Positions 33,768 to 40,398 of a stretch of DNA of 64,000 nt are shown here, piece by piece (the first letter of the stretch is position 1; each line of letters opens with the position of its first letter). The position numbers and the translations under genes are program-made. Source of the stretch: Microbacterium sp. (lineage in GTDB: Bacteria; Actinomycetota; Actinomycetes; Actinomycetales; Microbacteriaceae); the NCBI GenBank assembly GCA_003248655.1, contig QFPM01000014.1, positions 25,660 to 89,659 on the forward strand, written 5' to 3'. The notes below the pieces were generated by a model. The model did not search any database. It was not told where the DNA came from and was given only the letters and a program-made list of their open reading frames with translations.

Positions 33768-34609
33768 CTTCCCCCGCTGCCGACAACGCCTCGGGTGTCC
33801 TCAGCATCCGCGGCGCGGGCCTGCGGCGCGGCGACCGGACGCTGTGGGAGGGGCTCGACCTCGATGTCGCGCCCGGCGAGCTGATCGCCGTCCTCGGCCC
33901 GAGCGGGTCCGGCAAGACGACGCTGTTGCGCGCGATCCTCGGCCTCGAACCGCTGAGCGAGGGCACGATCACGGCGCTCGGCCAGCCGGTGCGCCCCGGT
34001 GGCCGCGGACGCAAGGGGAACCGTCGCATCGGGTACCTCCCGCAGGCGCGCCCCCTGCCGCGCGACACCGCGATGCGCGGCCGCGATCTCGTCACGCTCG
34101 GCGTCGACGGGCACCGCTTCGGCCTGCCGATCACGCGCCGGGCCGATCGGGAGCGCGTCGACGAACTGCTCGACGCCGTCGGTGCGCGGGAGTTCGCCGA
34201 CACTCCGGTCGGCGTGCTCTCGGGCGGTGAGCAGCAGCGCCTGCGCGTCGGCCAGGCGCTCGCGGACGACCCGCGACTGTTGCTGTGCGACGAGCCGCTC
34301 ACGAGCCTCGACCTCGCCAACCAGCAGGCCGTCGTGCGGCTCATCGACGGACACCGGCGAACAGGCGCCGGCGTCCTGCTCGTGACCCATGACATCAACC
34401 CCGTGCTCGGCAAGGTCGACCGCATCCTCTATCTCGCGAACGGGCGCTTCACGCTCGGAAAGCCGAAGGATGTCCTGACCTCGCCGGTGCTCACCGACCT
34501 GTACGGCGCGCCCGTCTTCGTCCTGCGCGCGGGCGACCGGCTCGTCGTCGTCGGCGCGCCCGACGCCGAGGCGTCGCACCACCACCACGACCACGAGGCG
34601 CACGCATGA
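33764..34609 (+). CDS. znuC: Zinc ABC transporter ATP-binding protein
   Basis: A 281-residue ABC ATPase. Walker A GPSGSGKTT near 47, Q-loop GYLPQARPLPRD near 90, signature VLSGGEQQRLRVGQAL near 150, Walker B LLLCDEPLTSLD near 172 and the switch His in LLVTHDINPV near 207. The His-rich tail (SHHHHDHEAHA) fits zinc handling. It overlaps znuA by four bases. TACGCT lies six bases before the GTG, so an internal leaderless start may exist. znuB overlaps its stop. Confidence 0.93.
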   Translation: MTSPAADNASGVLSIRGAGLRRGDRTLWEGLDLDVAPGELIAVLGPSGSGKTTLLRAILGLEPLSEGTITALGQPVRPGGRGRKGNRRIGYLPQARPLPRDTAMRGRDLVTLGVDGHRFGLPITRRADRERVDELLDAVGAREFADTPVGVLSGGEQQRLRVGQALADDPRLLLCDEPLTSLDLANQQAVVRLIDGHRRTGAGVLLVTHDINPVLGKVDRILYLANGRFTLGKPKDVLTSPVLTDLYGAPVFVLRAGDRLVVVGAPDAEASHHHHDHEAHA

Positions 34610-35472
34610 ACTGGTCGGATATCGGCGACGCGATGTTCGGCGGGCTCGCCGACTACGGCGACATCCTCGCCCTCGTGCAGAACTCCATCTGGGCGGGAGC
34701 CGTCCTCGGACTCGTCGGCGGACTCATCGGCGTCTTCGTCATGCAGCGCGACATGGCCTTTGCCGTGCATGGGATCAGCGAGCTGTCCTTCGCGGGCGCC
34801 GCGGCGGCGCTACTGTTCGGCTATGACGTCGTGACCGGATCGATCGTCGGATCGGTGATCGCGGCGGCACTGATCGGCGTACTCGGGGCGCGGGCGCGTG
34901 ATCGCAACTCCATCATCGGCGTGCTCATGCCGTTCGGCCTGGGTCTGGGCATCCTGTTCCTCTCCCTCTACAACGGACGCAGCGCGGGGCGGTTCAGCCT
35001 GCTGACCGGCCAGATCGTGTCGGTGCAGAACGCGCAGCTCGGGTGGCTCATCGCGATCTCGGCCTTCGTGCTCGTCGCGCTGCTGCTCATCTGGCGTCCG
35101 CTGCGCTTCGACTCGCTCGACCCGCAGTCCGCCGCCGCGCGCGGGGTCCCGACGGTCGCCGTTTCGCTCGGGTTCATGCTGCTGCTCGGACTCGTCGTTG
35201 CGGTCGCGGTGCACATCATCGGCGCCCTGCTCGTGATGGCGCTCGTCGTCACCCCCGCTGCCGCGGCGGCGCGTCTGACGTCCGGGCCGGTCGCGCTGCC
35301 GCTGCTGTCGGCCGGATTCGGCCTGTTCGCGGCGGTGGGCGGCATCCTGCTCGCCGTCATGGGCACGCTGCCGGTGAGCCCCTACATCACGACCCTGTCG
35401 TTCGCGATCTACCTCGTGTGCCGGGCGGTCGGCGGCAGACGCGCCCAGCCCGCTCGAAGGGCGCGTCGGTAG
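34606..35472 (+). CDS. znuB: Zinc ABC transporter permease
   Basis: A 288-residue ABC-3 family permease with eight to nine spans. The conserved segment GGLIGVFVMQRDMAFAVHGI is near 38, and LVMALVVTPAAAAARL near 210. It forms the membrane channel for ZnuA-delivered zinc. The ATG overlaps znuC by four bases. zur begins 9 bp after its stop. Confidence 0.93.
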   Translation: MNWSDIGDAMFGGLADYGDILALVQNSIWAGAVLGLVGGLIGVFVMQRDMAFAVHGISELSFAGAAAALLFGYDVVTGSIVGSVIAAALIGVLGARARDRNSIIGVLMPFGLGLGILFLSLYNGRSAGRFSLLTGQIVSVQNAQLGWLIAISAFVLVALLLIWRPLRFDSLDPQSAAARGVPTVAVSLGFMLLLGLVVAVAVHIIGALLVMALVVTPAAAAARLTSGPVALPLLSAGFGLFAAVGGILLAVMGTLPVSPYITTLSFAIYLVCRAVGGRRAQPARRARR

Positions 35473-35475
35473 ACT
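35470..35475 (+). promoter_or_regulatory. -10 hexamer TAGACT of zur
   Basis: TAGACT overlaps the znuB stop and is followed by six bases, then the zur ATG. This gives zur its own leaderless promoter besides read-through from znuACB. Confidence 0.5.
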
Positions 35476-35481
35476 CCCCGC

Positions 35482-35886
35482 ATGGCCCAGCGCAACACCT
35501 GGCAGCGCGACCGCGTGCGCGCGGCGCTCGGCGATGCCGCCGGGTTCGTCAGCGCGCAGGACCTGCACGCGGCCCTCCGCAGCGACAACACCGGCATCGG
35601 ACTCGCGACCGTGTACCGGGCGCTCGCGACCCTCGCCGCGAGCGGCGAAGCCGACCAGCTGCAGAGCCCCGACGGCGAGGCGATCTATCGGGCCTGCTCG
35701 AGCGCCGGACATCACCATCATCTGATCTGCCGCTCGTGCGGACGCGCCGTCGAGATCGAGGCGCGTGAGGTCGAGGCGTGGGCGCAGCGCACCGCCGCCG
35801 CGCACGGGTTCACGCAGGCCGAGCACGTCGTCGACATCTTCGGGCTGTGCGCGTCGTGCGCGGCGGCCGCGGATGCCCGTGACTGA
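35482..35886 (+). CDS. zur: Zinc uptake regulator, Fur family
   Basis: A 134-residue Fur-family repressor. The winged helix holds NTGIGLATVYRALATLA near 40. The regulatory site includes GHHHHLICRSCGRAVEIE near 75, and the structural zinc CXXC pairs are CRSC and CASC. Gene order after znuACB and the Zur box upstream of znuA identify it as Zur rather than Fur. It would bind that box when zinc is plentiful. The following His-rich membrane gene overlaps its stop. Confidence 0.9.
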   Translation: MAQRNTWQRDRVRAALGDAAGFVSAQDLHAALRSDNTGIGLATVYRALATLAASGEADQLQSPDGEAIYRACSSAGHHHHLICRSCGRAVEIEAREVEAWAQRTAAAHGFTQAEHVVDIFGLCASCAAAADARD

Positions 35887-36889
35887 GCAGACGTTCGCGC
35901 CGCGCACCCAGCGCCTGCCGCGCGACCCGCGGGTCGGTCGTGCCGGGCTGGTCGTCGCGCTCGTCGGCTGCGCCGTGAGCTTCGCCCTGCCCCGCGGGGC
36001 CGAAGGCGACCACGGCCACGACCACGGCGGCCACGACGACGCGGGCGTTCATCCGTCCCAAACCGCGGCATCCGCGTCCGATAGCCGCACTTTGCGCCGG
36101 ATGAGCGCCGCCGAGCAGGTTGATCCGTCGCAAATGGCGGCATCCGCGGCCGATGGCCACAGTTTGCGCCGGATGAGCGCCGCCGCGGCCGCGACCGAGC
36201 AGGTTCATCCGTCGCAAATGGCGGTATCCGCGTCCGATGGCCACAGTTTGCGCCGGATGAGCGCGGCCGCGACCGCGGTCGGCGGCATCCTCGCGACGGG
36301 AATCGTCGCGGCGATCGTGCTGACGCCCCCGGCGACGCTGTCGGCCGAGCTCGCCATGCAGCGCGACACGGGGGCGCCGCCGCTGTTCCAGGGTGCCGAC
36401 AGCATCGCGCTCGCCGCCACCGGCGACACGGCATCCTTCGGCGTCGGCGAGTGGGCGAGCGTGTTCGCGACGGCGACGAACCCCGAGGTCTTCGACGGCG
36501 ACGAGGTCACCCTCACCGGCTTCGTGACGCCGGGCGACGGCGGCTTCGCCCTCACGCGCCTGGTCATCACGCACTGCGTGATCGACGCGCAGCCGGCGAG
36601 CGTCGCGATCGCGACCGGCGACTCCGCGGCGCAGCCGAGCACCGGCCAGTGGGTCACCGTGACCGGAACGATCCGCGACGACGGCGGCCGCCTCGCCGTC
36701 CACGCGACGAGCATCGACACCGTCGCCGAGCCGAAGGACCCGTATGAGTTGACGGGCTCACGCGGCGTGGGCGCGCCCACGCCCGCCGCTCGCGTGCGTT
36801 CATCGGCGCCTTCGCGATCGTCGTGGCTGCGCTCGCCGTCGTGGGGCTCGCGGGCGCCGCGCTGTCGACCGCGCAGGGACCGCGCGTGA
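35873..36889 (+). CDS. TIGR03943-like His-rich membrane protein with repeat insertion and frameshifted tail
   Basis: The open frame is 338 residues. It has one span near 22-40, a His/Asp loop (EGDHGHDHGGHDDAG), then about 70 residues encoded by three palindromic repeats. A second span follows (GGILATGIVAAIVLTPPATL), then a C-terminal domain with VTLTGFVTPGDGGFALTRLV and WVTVTGTIRDDGG, as in TIGR03943 proteins. The family usually ends near DPYE. Here the frame runs on for 43 residues because an extra T at 36749-36750 removes the stop. The first-span part is shorter than in the family. Start ATG 35873 or GTG 35879. A zinc-linked role is suggested by the zur neighbourhood. Confidence 0.75.
   Translation: MPVTEQTFAPRTQRLPRDPRVGRAGLVVALVGCAVSFALPRGAEGDHGHDHGGHDDAGVHPSQTAASASDSRTLRRMSAAEQVDPSQMAASAADGHSLRRMSAAAAATEQVHPSQMAVSASDGHSLRRMSAAATAVGGILATGIVAAIVLTPPATLSAELAMQRDTGAPPLFQGADSIALAATGDTASFGVGEWASVFATATNPEVFDGDEVTLTGFVTPGDGGFALTRLVITHCVIDAQPASVAIATGDSAAQPSTGQWVTVTGTIRDDGGRLAVHATSIDTVAEPKDPYELTGSRGVGAPTPAARVRSSAPSRSSWLRSPSWGSRAPRCRPRRDRA
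36048..36104. repeat. 57-bp palindromic element, copy 1 (in frame)
   Basis: Begins TTCATCCGTCCCAAA and ends TTTGCGCCGGATGA, so its ends pair. It lies inside the TIGR03943-like gene, read in frame as HPSQTAASASDS and following residues. Confidence 0.92.
36120..36176. repeat. 57-bp palindromic element, copy 2 (in frame)
   Basis: Begins TTGATCCGTCGCAAA and ends TTTGCGCCGGATGA. It is 72 bp from copy 1, separated by a 15-bp linker ending GAGCAGG. It differs from copy 3 at only a few positions. Confidence 0.92.
36204..36260. repeat. 57-bp palindromic element, copy 3 (in frame)
   Basis: Begins TTCATCCGTCGCAAA and ends TTTGCGCCGGATGA. It is 84 bp from copy 2. Spacings of 72 and 84 keep the reading frame. 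A fourth, more diverged copy is at 58019-58075. Confidence 0.92.
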
Positions 36890-38169
36890 CGCGGGTGAGC
36901 GTCGATCCGGATGCCGCCGCGAGCGCCGCGGGCTCGCGCGTCATCTTCACGACCACGCAATCGCTCGCCGAGGTGCGGCCCGACCAGGTCACGGTGACGC
37001 CCGCGACCGGGTTCACGGTCGACACCTCGGGGCGCAGCGTCGGCATCCGGTTCGAGCTGGCCCTGTGGGACGACACGGAGTACACGGTCGCCATCACGGG
37101 TGTCACGGGGATCGGTGGCGACACACCCACCACGATCTCGACGTCGTTTCACACGCCCCCGCTGCAGACCTTCCTCCTGCAGCGAGGCGAGGGCGAGGAC
37201 ACCGTCTTCCGCACCGATCTCGCCGGCGATGCCGCCGTGCCGGTGTTCACCGCCCCGCAGATCGAGGACTTCCGCCAGGCATCCGGGCACCTCGTCATCT
37301 CGACGGTCGACGGCGACGGGCATTCGCACCTCGTCGTCACCGACCTCGACGGCGACTCGCAGCGCGAGCTGCCCCTCCCCGGCGTCGGCACCGTCAGCGC
37401 CCTGCAGAGCGCCGATCGCGGAAGCGTCATCGGGTACACCTTCACGGATGCCGACATCGGCACGCCCGGCGCGATCGAGAGCGCGCTCTACACCGCCTCT
37501 CTCGCCGACGCGCGCACCGACGACCCGCCCACCGCCGTCACCCGTCCCGGCGGCGAATCGCGCGTCGACGACTGGAGATTCGTCCCGGGCACCGACACGA
37601 TCCTCATGCTCACGTTCGACGGAGCGCTCACCCTCGTCTCGCCCTCGAATGGTGGGGGATCGGGCGCGCCGGTCGCGCTCGGCAACGCGGTCGCGATCGA
37701 CGGCATCGCGCGAGGGTCGACGACAGTCGTCGTCGAGCGGGTCGAGGGCCCGGTCGAGATCGACCTCGCGACCGCGAAGGAATCGCCGCTTCCGTCCGCC
37801 GATCCATCCCTCGGCCAGGTCAACGCGGTCACGCCCCTGCAGGATGGCTCGACTCTGCGCGCTCTTGCGATCCTCAACGGCTTCACGGTGCGCTCGACGA
37901 CGGTGCACGTCGTGGATGCCGCGGGCGCCGCGCGGCCCGTCTTCGACGTCGACCCGGCCGACACCCTGCTCGAGACGTGCGTGTCGCCGAGCGGGCGCTA
38001 CGCCGCGTTCCTCGTCGCCCCCGATGCGGTCGACAACGCGTACGACGGGCACCTGCTGCCCCTGCCCAGCCGCCTGCAGACCCACGTCGTCTCACTCGAC
38101 GACGGCCGCGAGGTCGTCGCCCTGACCGGCTTCGCGATCTCGTGGTGCCAGACCCCGCCGCGCGGATGA
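36823..38169 (+). CDS. Exported or membrane-anchored Ig-like/beta-propeller protein (true start probably 36744)
   Basis: 448 residues from GTG 36823. It has an N-terminal hydrophobic span, an Ig-like (Big_5-type) domain near 20-110 (VTRVSVDPDAAASAAGSRV, then WDDTEYTVAITGVTG), and then a long beta-rich region with propeller-like blades (HLVVTDLDGDSQRELPLPG). A better start is ATG 36744. If one T of 36749-36750 is removed, the frame reads MSDGLTRRGRAHARRSRAFI into the span, giving a complete signal anchor and an ATGAGTGA overlap with the preceding gene. Function unknown; it follows the zinc cluster. Confidence 0.7.
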   Translation: MAALAVVGLAGAALSTAQGPRVTRVSVDPDAAASAAGSRVIFTTTQSLAEVRPDQVTVTPATGFTVDTSGRSVGIRFELALWDDTEYTVAITGVTGIGGDTPTTISTSFHTPPLQTFLLQRGEGEDTVFRTDLAGDAAVPVFTAPQIEDFRQASGHLVISTVDGDGHSHLVVTDLDGDSQRELPLPGVGTVSALQSADRGSVIGYTFTDADIGTPGAIESALYTASLADARTDDPPTAVTRPGGESRVDDWRFVPGTDTILMLTFDGALTLVSPSNGGGSGAPVALGNAVAIDGIARGSTTVVVERVEGPVEIDLATAKESPLPSADPSLGQVNAVTPLQDGSTLRALAILNGFTVRSTTVHVVDAAGAARPVFDVDPADTLLETCVSPSGRYAAFLVAPDAVDNAYDGHLLPLPSRLQTHVVSLDDGREVVALTGFAISWCQTPPRG

Positions 38170-38909
38170 CCGGCATCGACGGCGAGACGCGTCCCGGCGT
38201 CCCTGCGACCGATACCCCACAGCTCGATCGCCGCCGCGCCGAGGGGCTGATGCCCGCCACACGCGAGGCGCTCGGCGCCCTGCCCCTCGAGGTCGCCCCT
38301 CGCCTGCTCGGCGGTGTCCTCGAAGTGCGGTCGGGCGGCGCCACCGTCGCCGTGCGGCTCACGGAGGTCGAGGCCTACCACGGCGCGGGCACGGGCGAGA
38401 CCCCCGACCCGGGCTCGCACGCGCGCATGGGCCGCACCGCCCGCAATGCCACGATGTGGGGCGAGCCGGGTCACCTGTACGTCTACCTCAGCCACGGCAT
38501 CCATTCGTGCGTCAACGTCGTGTGCGGTCCCGAGGGCACGGCCGGCGGAATCCTGCTGCGCGCGGGTGAGGTCGTCGTTGGCGAAGCCGTCGCGTTCGGG
38601 CGCCGCCCGGCGGCCGGCGCGGCCCGTGACCTGGCGCGCGGTCCGGGTCGTCTCGGGGATGCCGTGGGCCTGCGCCATCCCGTCCACGACGGCATCGACG
38701 CCGTCACCGGCGCCGAGCGGGCCGGTGCCAGGGCGCTGCTGTGGCTGCCGGCATCCGCCCGCGACGACATCTCGCGCGGCCCGCGCGTCGGGGTCGCCGG
38801 GCTCGCCGGGACGGATGCCTTCCCCTGGCGGTTCTGGATAGACGGCGACCCGACGGTGTCGCCCTTCCGCTGGGGGCGGGGAGCGGGGCCTTCCGCCGTG
38901 CTAGACTGA
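38166..38909 (+). CDS. DNA-3-methyladenine glycosylase (AAG/MPG type)
   Basis: A 247-residue alkyladenine glycosylase. Signature parts are LEVAPRLLGGVL near 40, RLTEVEAYHGAGTGETPDPG near 61 with the catalytic Glu in TEVEAY, the aromatic VYLSHGIHSCVNVV near 102, and RGPRVGVAG near 200. It removes alkylated purines as the first step of base excision repair. The ATG overlaps the previous stop. Its own stop overlaps the rpmB promoter hexamer. Confidence 0.92.
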   Translation: MTGIDGETRPGVPATDTPQLDRRRAEGLMPATREALGALPLEVAPRLLGGVLEVRSGGATVAVRLTEVEAYHGAGTGETPDPGSHARMGRTARNATMWGEPGHLYVYLSHGIHSCVNVVCGPEGTAGGILLRAGEVVVGEAVAFGRRPAAGAARDLARGPGRLGDAVGLRHPVHDGIDAVTGAERAGARALLWLPASARDDISRGPRVGVAGLAGTDAFPWRFWIDGDPTVSPFRWGRGAGPSAVLD

Positions 38910-38986
38910 CTCTTTGTCTGCGCGCACTCCAGCACGCAGTTCGTACCCCTCCATCGAAGCCAATCGGTGATCGGGGTGCAGACAAG
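38902..38986 (+). promoter_or_regulatory. rpmB promoter and structured leader
   Basis: TGcTAGACT (-10 at 38902-38907, extended TGn) overlaps the glycosylase stop. About 120 bases of leader follow. TTGTCTGC (38914-38921) pairs with GCAGACAA (38979-38986), giving a long hairpin before rpmB. It could be an autoregulatory ribosomal-protein leader. No Zur box was found here. Confidence 0.45.
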
Positions 38987-39035
38987 GGATCTTGGGTGGG
39001 GCCGTCCGGCCTCACGGTACTAAGGAGACATCACT

Positions 39036-39272
39036 ATGGCAGCAGTGTGCCAGGTGACTGGAGCAGTTCCCGGCTTCGGTCACAACATCTCGCACTCGCA
39101 CCGCCGGACGAAGCGCCGCTTCGACCCGAACGTGCAGAAGAAGACCTACTACGTTCCTTCGCTTGGTCGCAAGATCACGCTGAACGTCTCGGCTAAGGGC
39201 ATCAAGGTCATCGACGCCCGCGGCATCGAGTCGGTCGTGAAGGACCTCATCGCGAAGGGTGTGAAGCTCTAA
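39036..39272 (+). CDS. rpmB: 50S ribosomal protein L28 (zinc-independent form)
   Basis: A 78-residue L28 ([20 protein letters not shown], then [16 protein letters not shown]). Only one Cys is present, so the zinc-binding Cys pairs of the C+ form are missing. TAAGGAG lies upstream of ATG 39036. It heads rpmB-rpmG-rpsN; the rpmG ATG overlaps its stop by one base. Confidence 0.97.
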   Translation: MAAVCQVTGAVPGFGHNISHSHRRTKRRFDPNVQKKTYYVPSLGRKITLNVSAKGIKVIDARGIESVVKDLIAKGVKL

Positions 39273-39442
39273 TGGCGAAGAAGGCTCAGGACGTCCGTCC
39301 GATCATCAAGCTCCGTTCGACCGCCGGCACGGGGTACACCTACGTGACGCGCAAGAACCGTCGCAACAACCCCGACCGCATCGTGCTGAAGAAGTACGAC
39401 CCGGTGATCCGCAAGCACGTCGAATTCCGAGAGGAGCGCTGA
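39272..39442 (+). CDS. rpmG: 50S ribosomal protein L33 (zinc-independent form)
   Basis: A 56-residue L33 beginning [19 protein letters not shown] and ending [17 protein letters not shown]. No cysteines, so it is the zinc-free form. Start overlaps the rpmB stop, and rpsN follows after 4 bp. Confidence 0.97.
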   Translation: MAKKAQDVRPIIKLRSTAGTGYTYVTRKNRRNNPDRIVLKKYDPVIRKHVEFREER

Positions 39443-39446
39443 TCTC

Positions 39447-39752
39447 ATGGCCAAGAAGAGCAAGATCGCGCGCAACAACCAGCGCGAAGAGGTCGTCGCC
39501 CGCTACGCCGAGAAGCGTGCCGAGCTGAAGAAGACCCTCGTCGACCCGAACGCGACCGACGAGGCCCGCGAGGCCGCCCGCGTCGGCCTGCAGAAGCTTC
39601 CGCGCAACGCGTCGCCGGTCCGCCTGCGCGGCCGCGACGCGATCGACGGTCGTCCCCGCGGCTACCTGTCGAAGTTCGGCATCTCGCGTGTGCGCTTCCG
39701 CGACATGGCGCACAAGGGCGAGCTGCCCGGCGTCACCAAGTCGAGCTGGTAA
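39447..39752 (+). CDS. rpsN: 30S ribosomal protein S14 (long, zinc-independent form)
   Basis: A 101-residue S14 ([40 protein letters not shown]). It is the long form lacking the CXXC zinc motif of the 61-residue type. GAGGAG precedes ATG 39447. A strong terminator follows at 39772. In many actinobacteria this zinc-free trio is a Zur-controlled back-up set. Confidence 0.97.
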   Translation: MAKKSKIARNNQREEVVARYAEKRAELKKTLVDPNATDEAREAARVGLQKLPRNASPVRLRGRDAIDGRPRGYLSKFGISRVRFRDMAHKGELPGVTKSSW

Positions 39753-39771
39753 GCACCCGCGTCACGCATCG

Positions 39772-39814
39772 CGAAGGCCCTCGTCCCCGGCATCCCGGGT
39801 AACGAGGGCCTTCG
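39772..39814 (+). terminator. Terminator of rpmB-rpmG-rpsN
   Basis: CGAAGGCCCTCGT (39772-39784) pairs with ACGAGGGCCTTCG (39802-39814), a perfect 13-bp stem, followed by TCGTTCGT. Confidence 0.85.
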
Positions 39815-39860
39815 TCGTTCGTGCCGAGGCGCGGATGCCCGCGAGTCACAACAGTCACAC

Positions 39861-39900
39861 GCGTCACTTCCGGGGCGCGACACGCCGGGGAAGATGACGC
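39861..39900. repeat. Imperfect palindrome upstream of hup
   Basis: GCGTCACTTCC (39861-39871) pairs, with one bulge, with GGAAGATGACGC (39889-39900). It sits between the rpsN terminator and the hup promoter. A TATATT hexamer at 39940-39945 is a likely hup -10. Confidence 0.5.
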
Positions 39901-40031
39901 CAGAGGGCCGGAAATCCGCGGAATCACGCGGCGAATGGGTATATTCGTGACCGGTCCATCCGACCAACCCGGGCACTCGCCCGGTTCCATGTAACAAAGG
40001 CGGCACACGCTGCCGTCTGGAGGAAATCCCC

Positions 40032-40310
40032 ATGGCTATCACCAAGACCGAGCTCATCGCCAGCATCGCCAGCGCCACGGGCGAGAGCCAGGCCACCGTC
40101 GGCCGCGTCGTCGACGGCCTGTTCTCGGCCGTCTCCGAGCACGTCGCCAAGGGCGACAAGGTCACGATCCCCGGCTTCCTGTCGTTCGAGACGGTCGCCA
40201 CCGCCGCGCGCACGGGCCGCAACCCGCAGACCGGTGCCGAGATCAAGATCCCCGCGGGCAAGCGCGTCAAGGTCACCGCCGGCTCGAAGCTCAAGGCCGT
40301 CGCCAAATAA
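40032..40310 (+). CDS. hup: HU family DNA-binding protein
   Basis: A 92-residue HU/IHF-type histone-like protein (ITKTELIASIASATGESQAT; VTIPGFLSFETVATAARTGR with the DNA-wrapping arm NPQTGAEIKIPAGKRVKVTA). It bends and compacts DNA as a dimer. It lacks the long Lys/Ala tail of mycobacterial HupB. GGAGG lies upstream of ATG 40032, and a terminator follows. Confidence 0.96.
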   Translation: MAITKTELIASIASATGESQATVGRVVDGLFSAVSEHVAKGDKVTIPGFLSFETVATAARTGRNPQTGAEIKIPAGKRVKVTAGSKLKAVAK

Positions 40311-40318
40311 CACCCTCA

Positions 40319-40352
40319 CGAAGGGGGGATGCCATCCGGCATCCCCCCTTCG
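40319..40352 (+). terminator. Terminator of hup
   Basis: CGAAGGGGGGATGCC (40319-40333), loop ATCC, then GGCATCCCCCCTTCG (40338-40352): a perfect 15-bp stem with TCGTCCCC after it. Confidence 0.9.
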
Positions 40353-40386
40353 TCGTCCCCCGCGCCGGGCGCTGACGCCGCCCGCG

Positions 40387-40392
40387 TAGGCT
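40387..40392 (+). promoter_or_regulatory. -10 hexamer TAGGCT of the CopD-CtaG gene
   Basis: TAGGCT, six bases, then GTG 40399. This is the same leaderless layout as before hisC, zur and dcd. Confidence 0.5.
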
Positions 40393-40398
40393 GGACGG

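Noticed and set aside
36048..36260. CRISPR array
   Set aside because: Repeats are palindromic end to end, spacers are short (15 and 27 bp), related to each other and translated in frame; no cas genes.
38910..39035. Zur box before rpmB
   Set aside because: Searched by eye for TGAnAAn-n-nTTnTCA on both strands and found nothing close.
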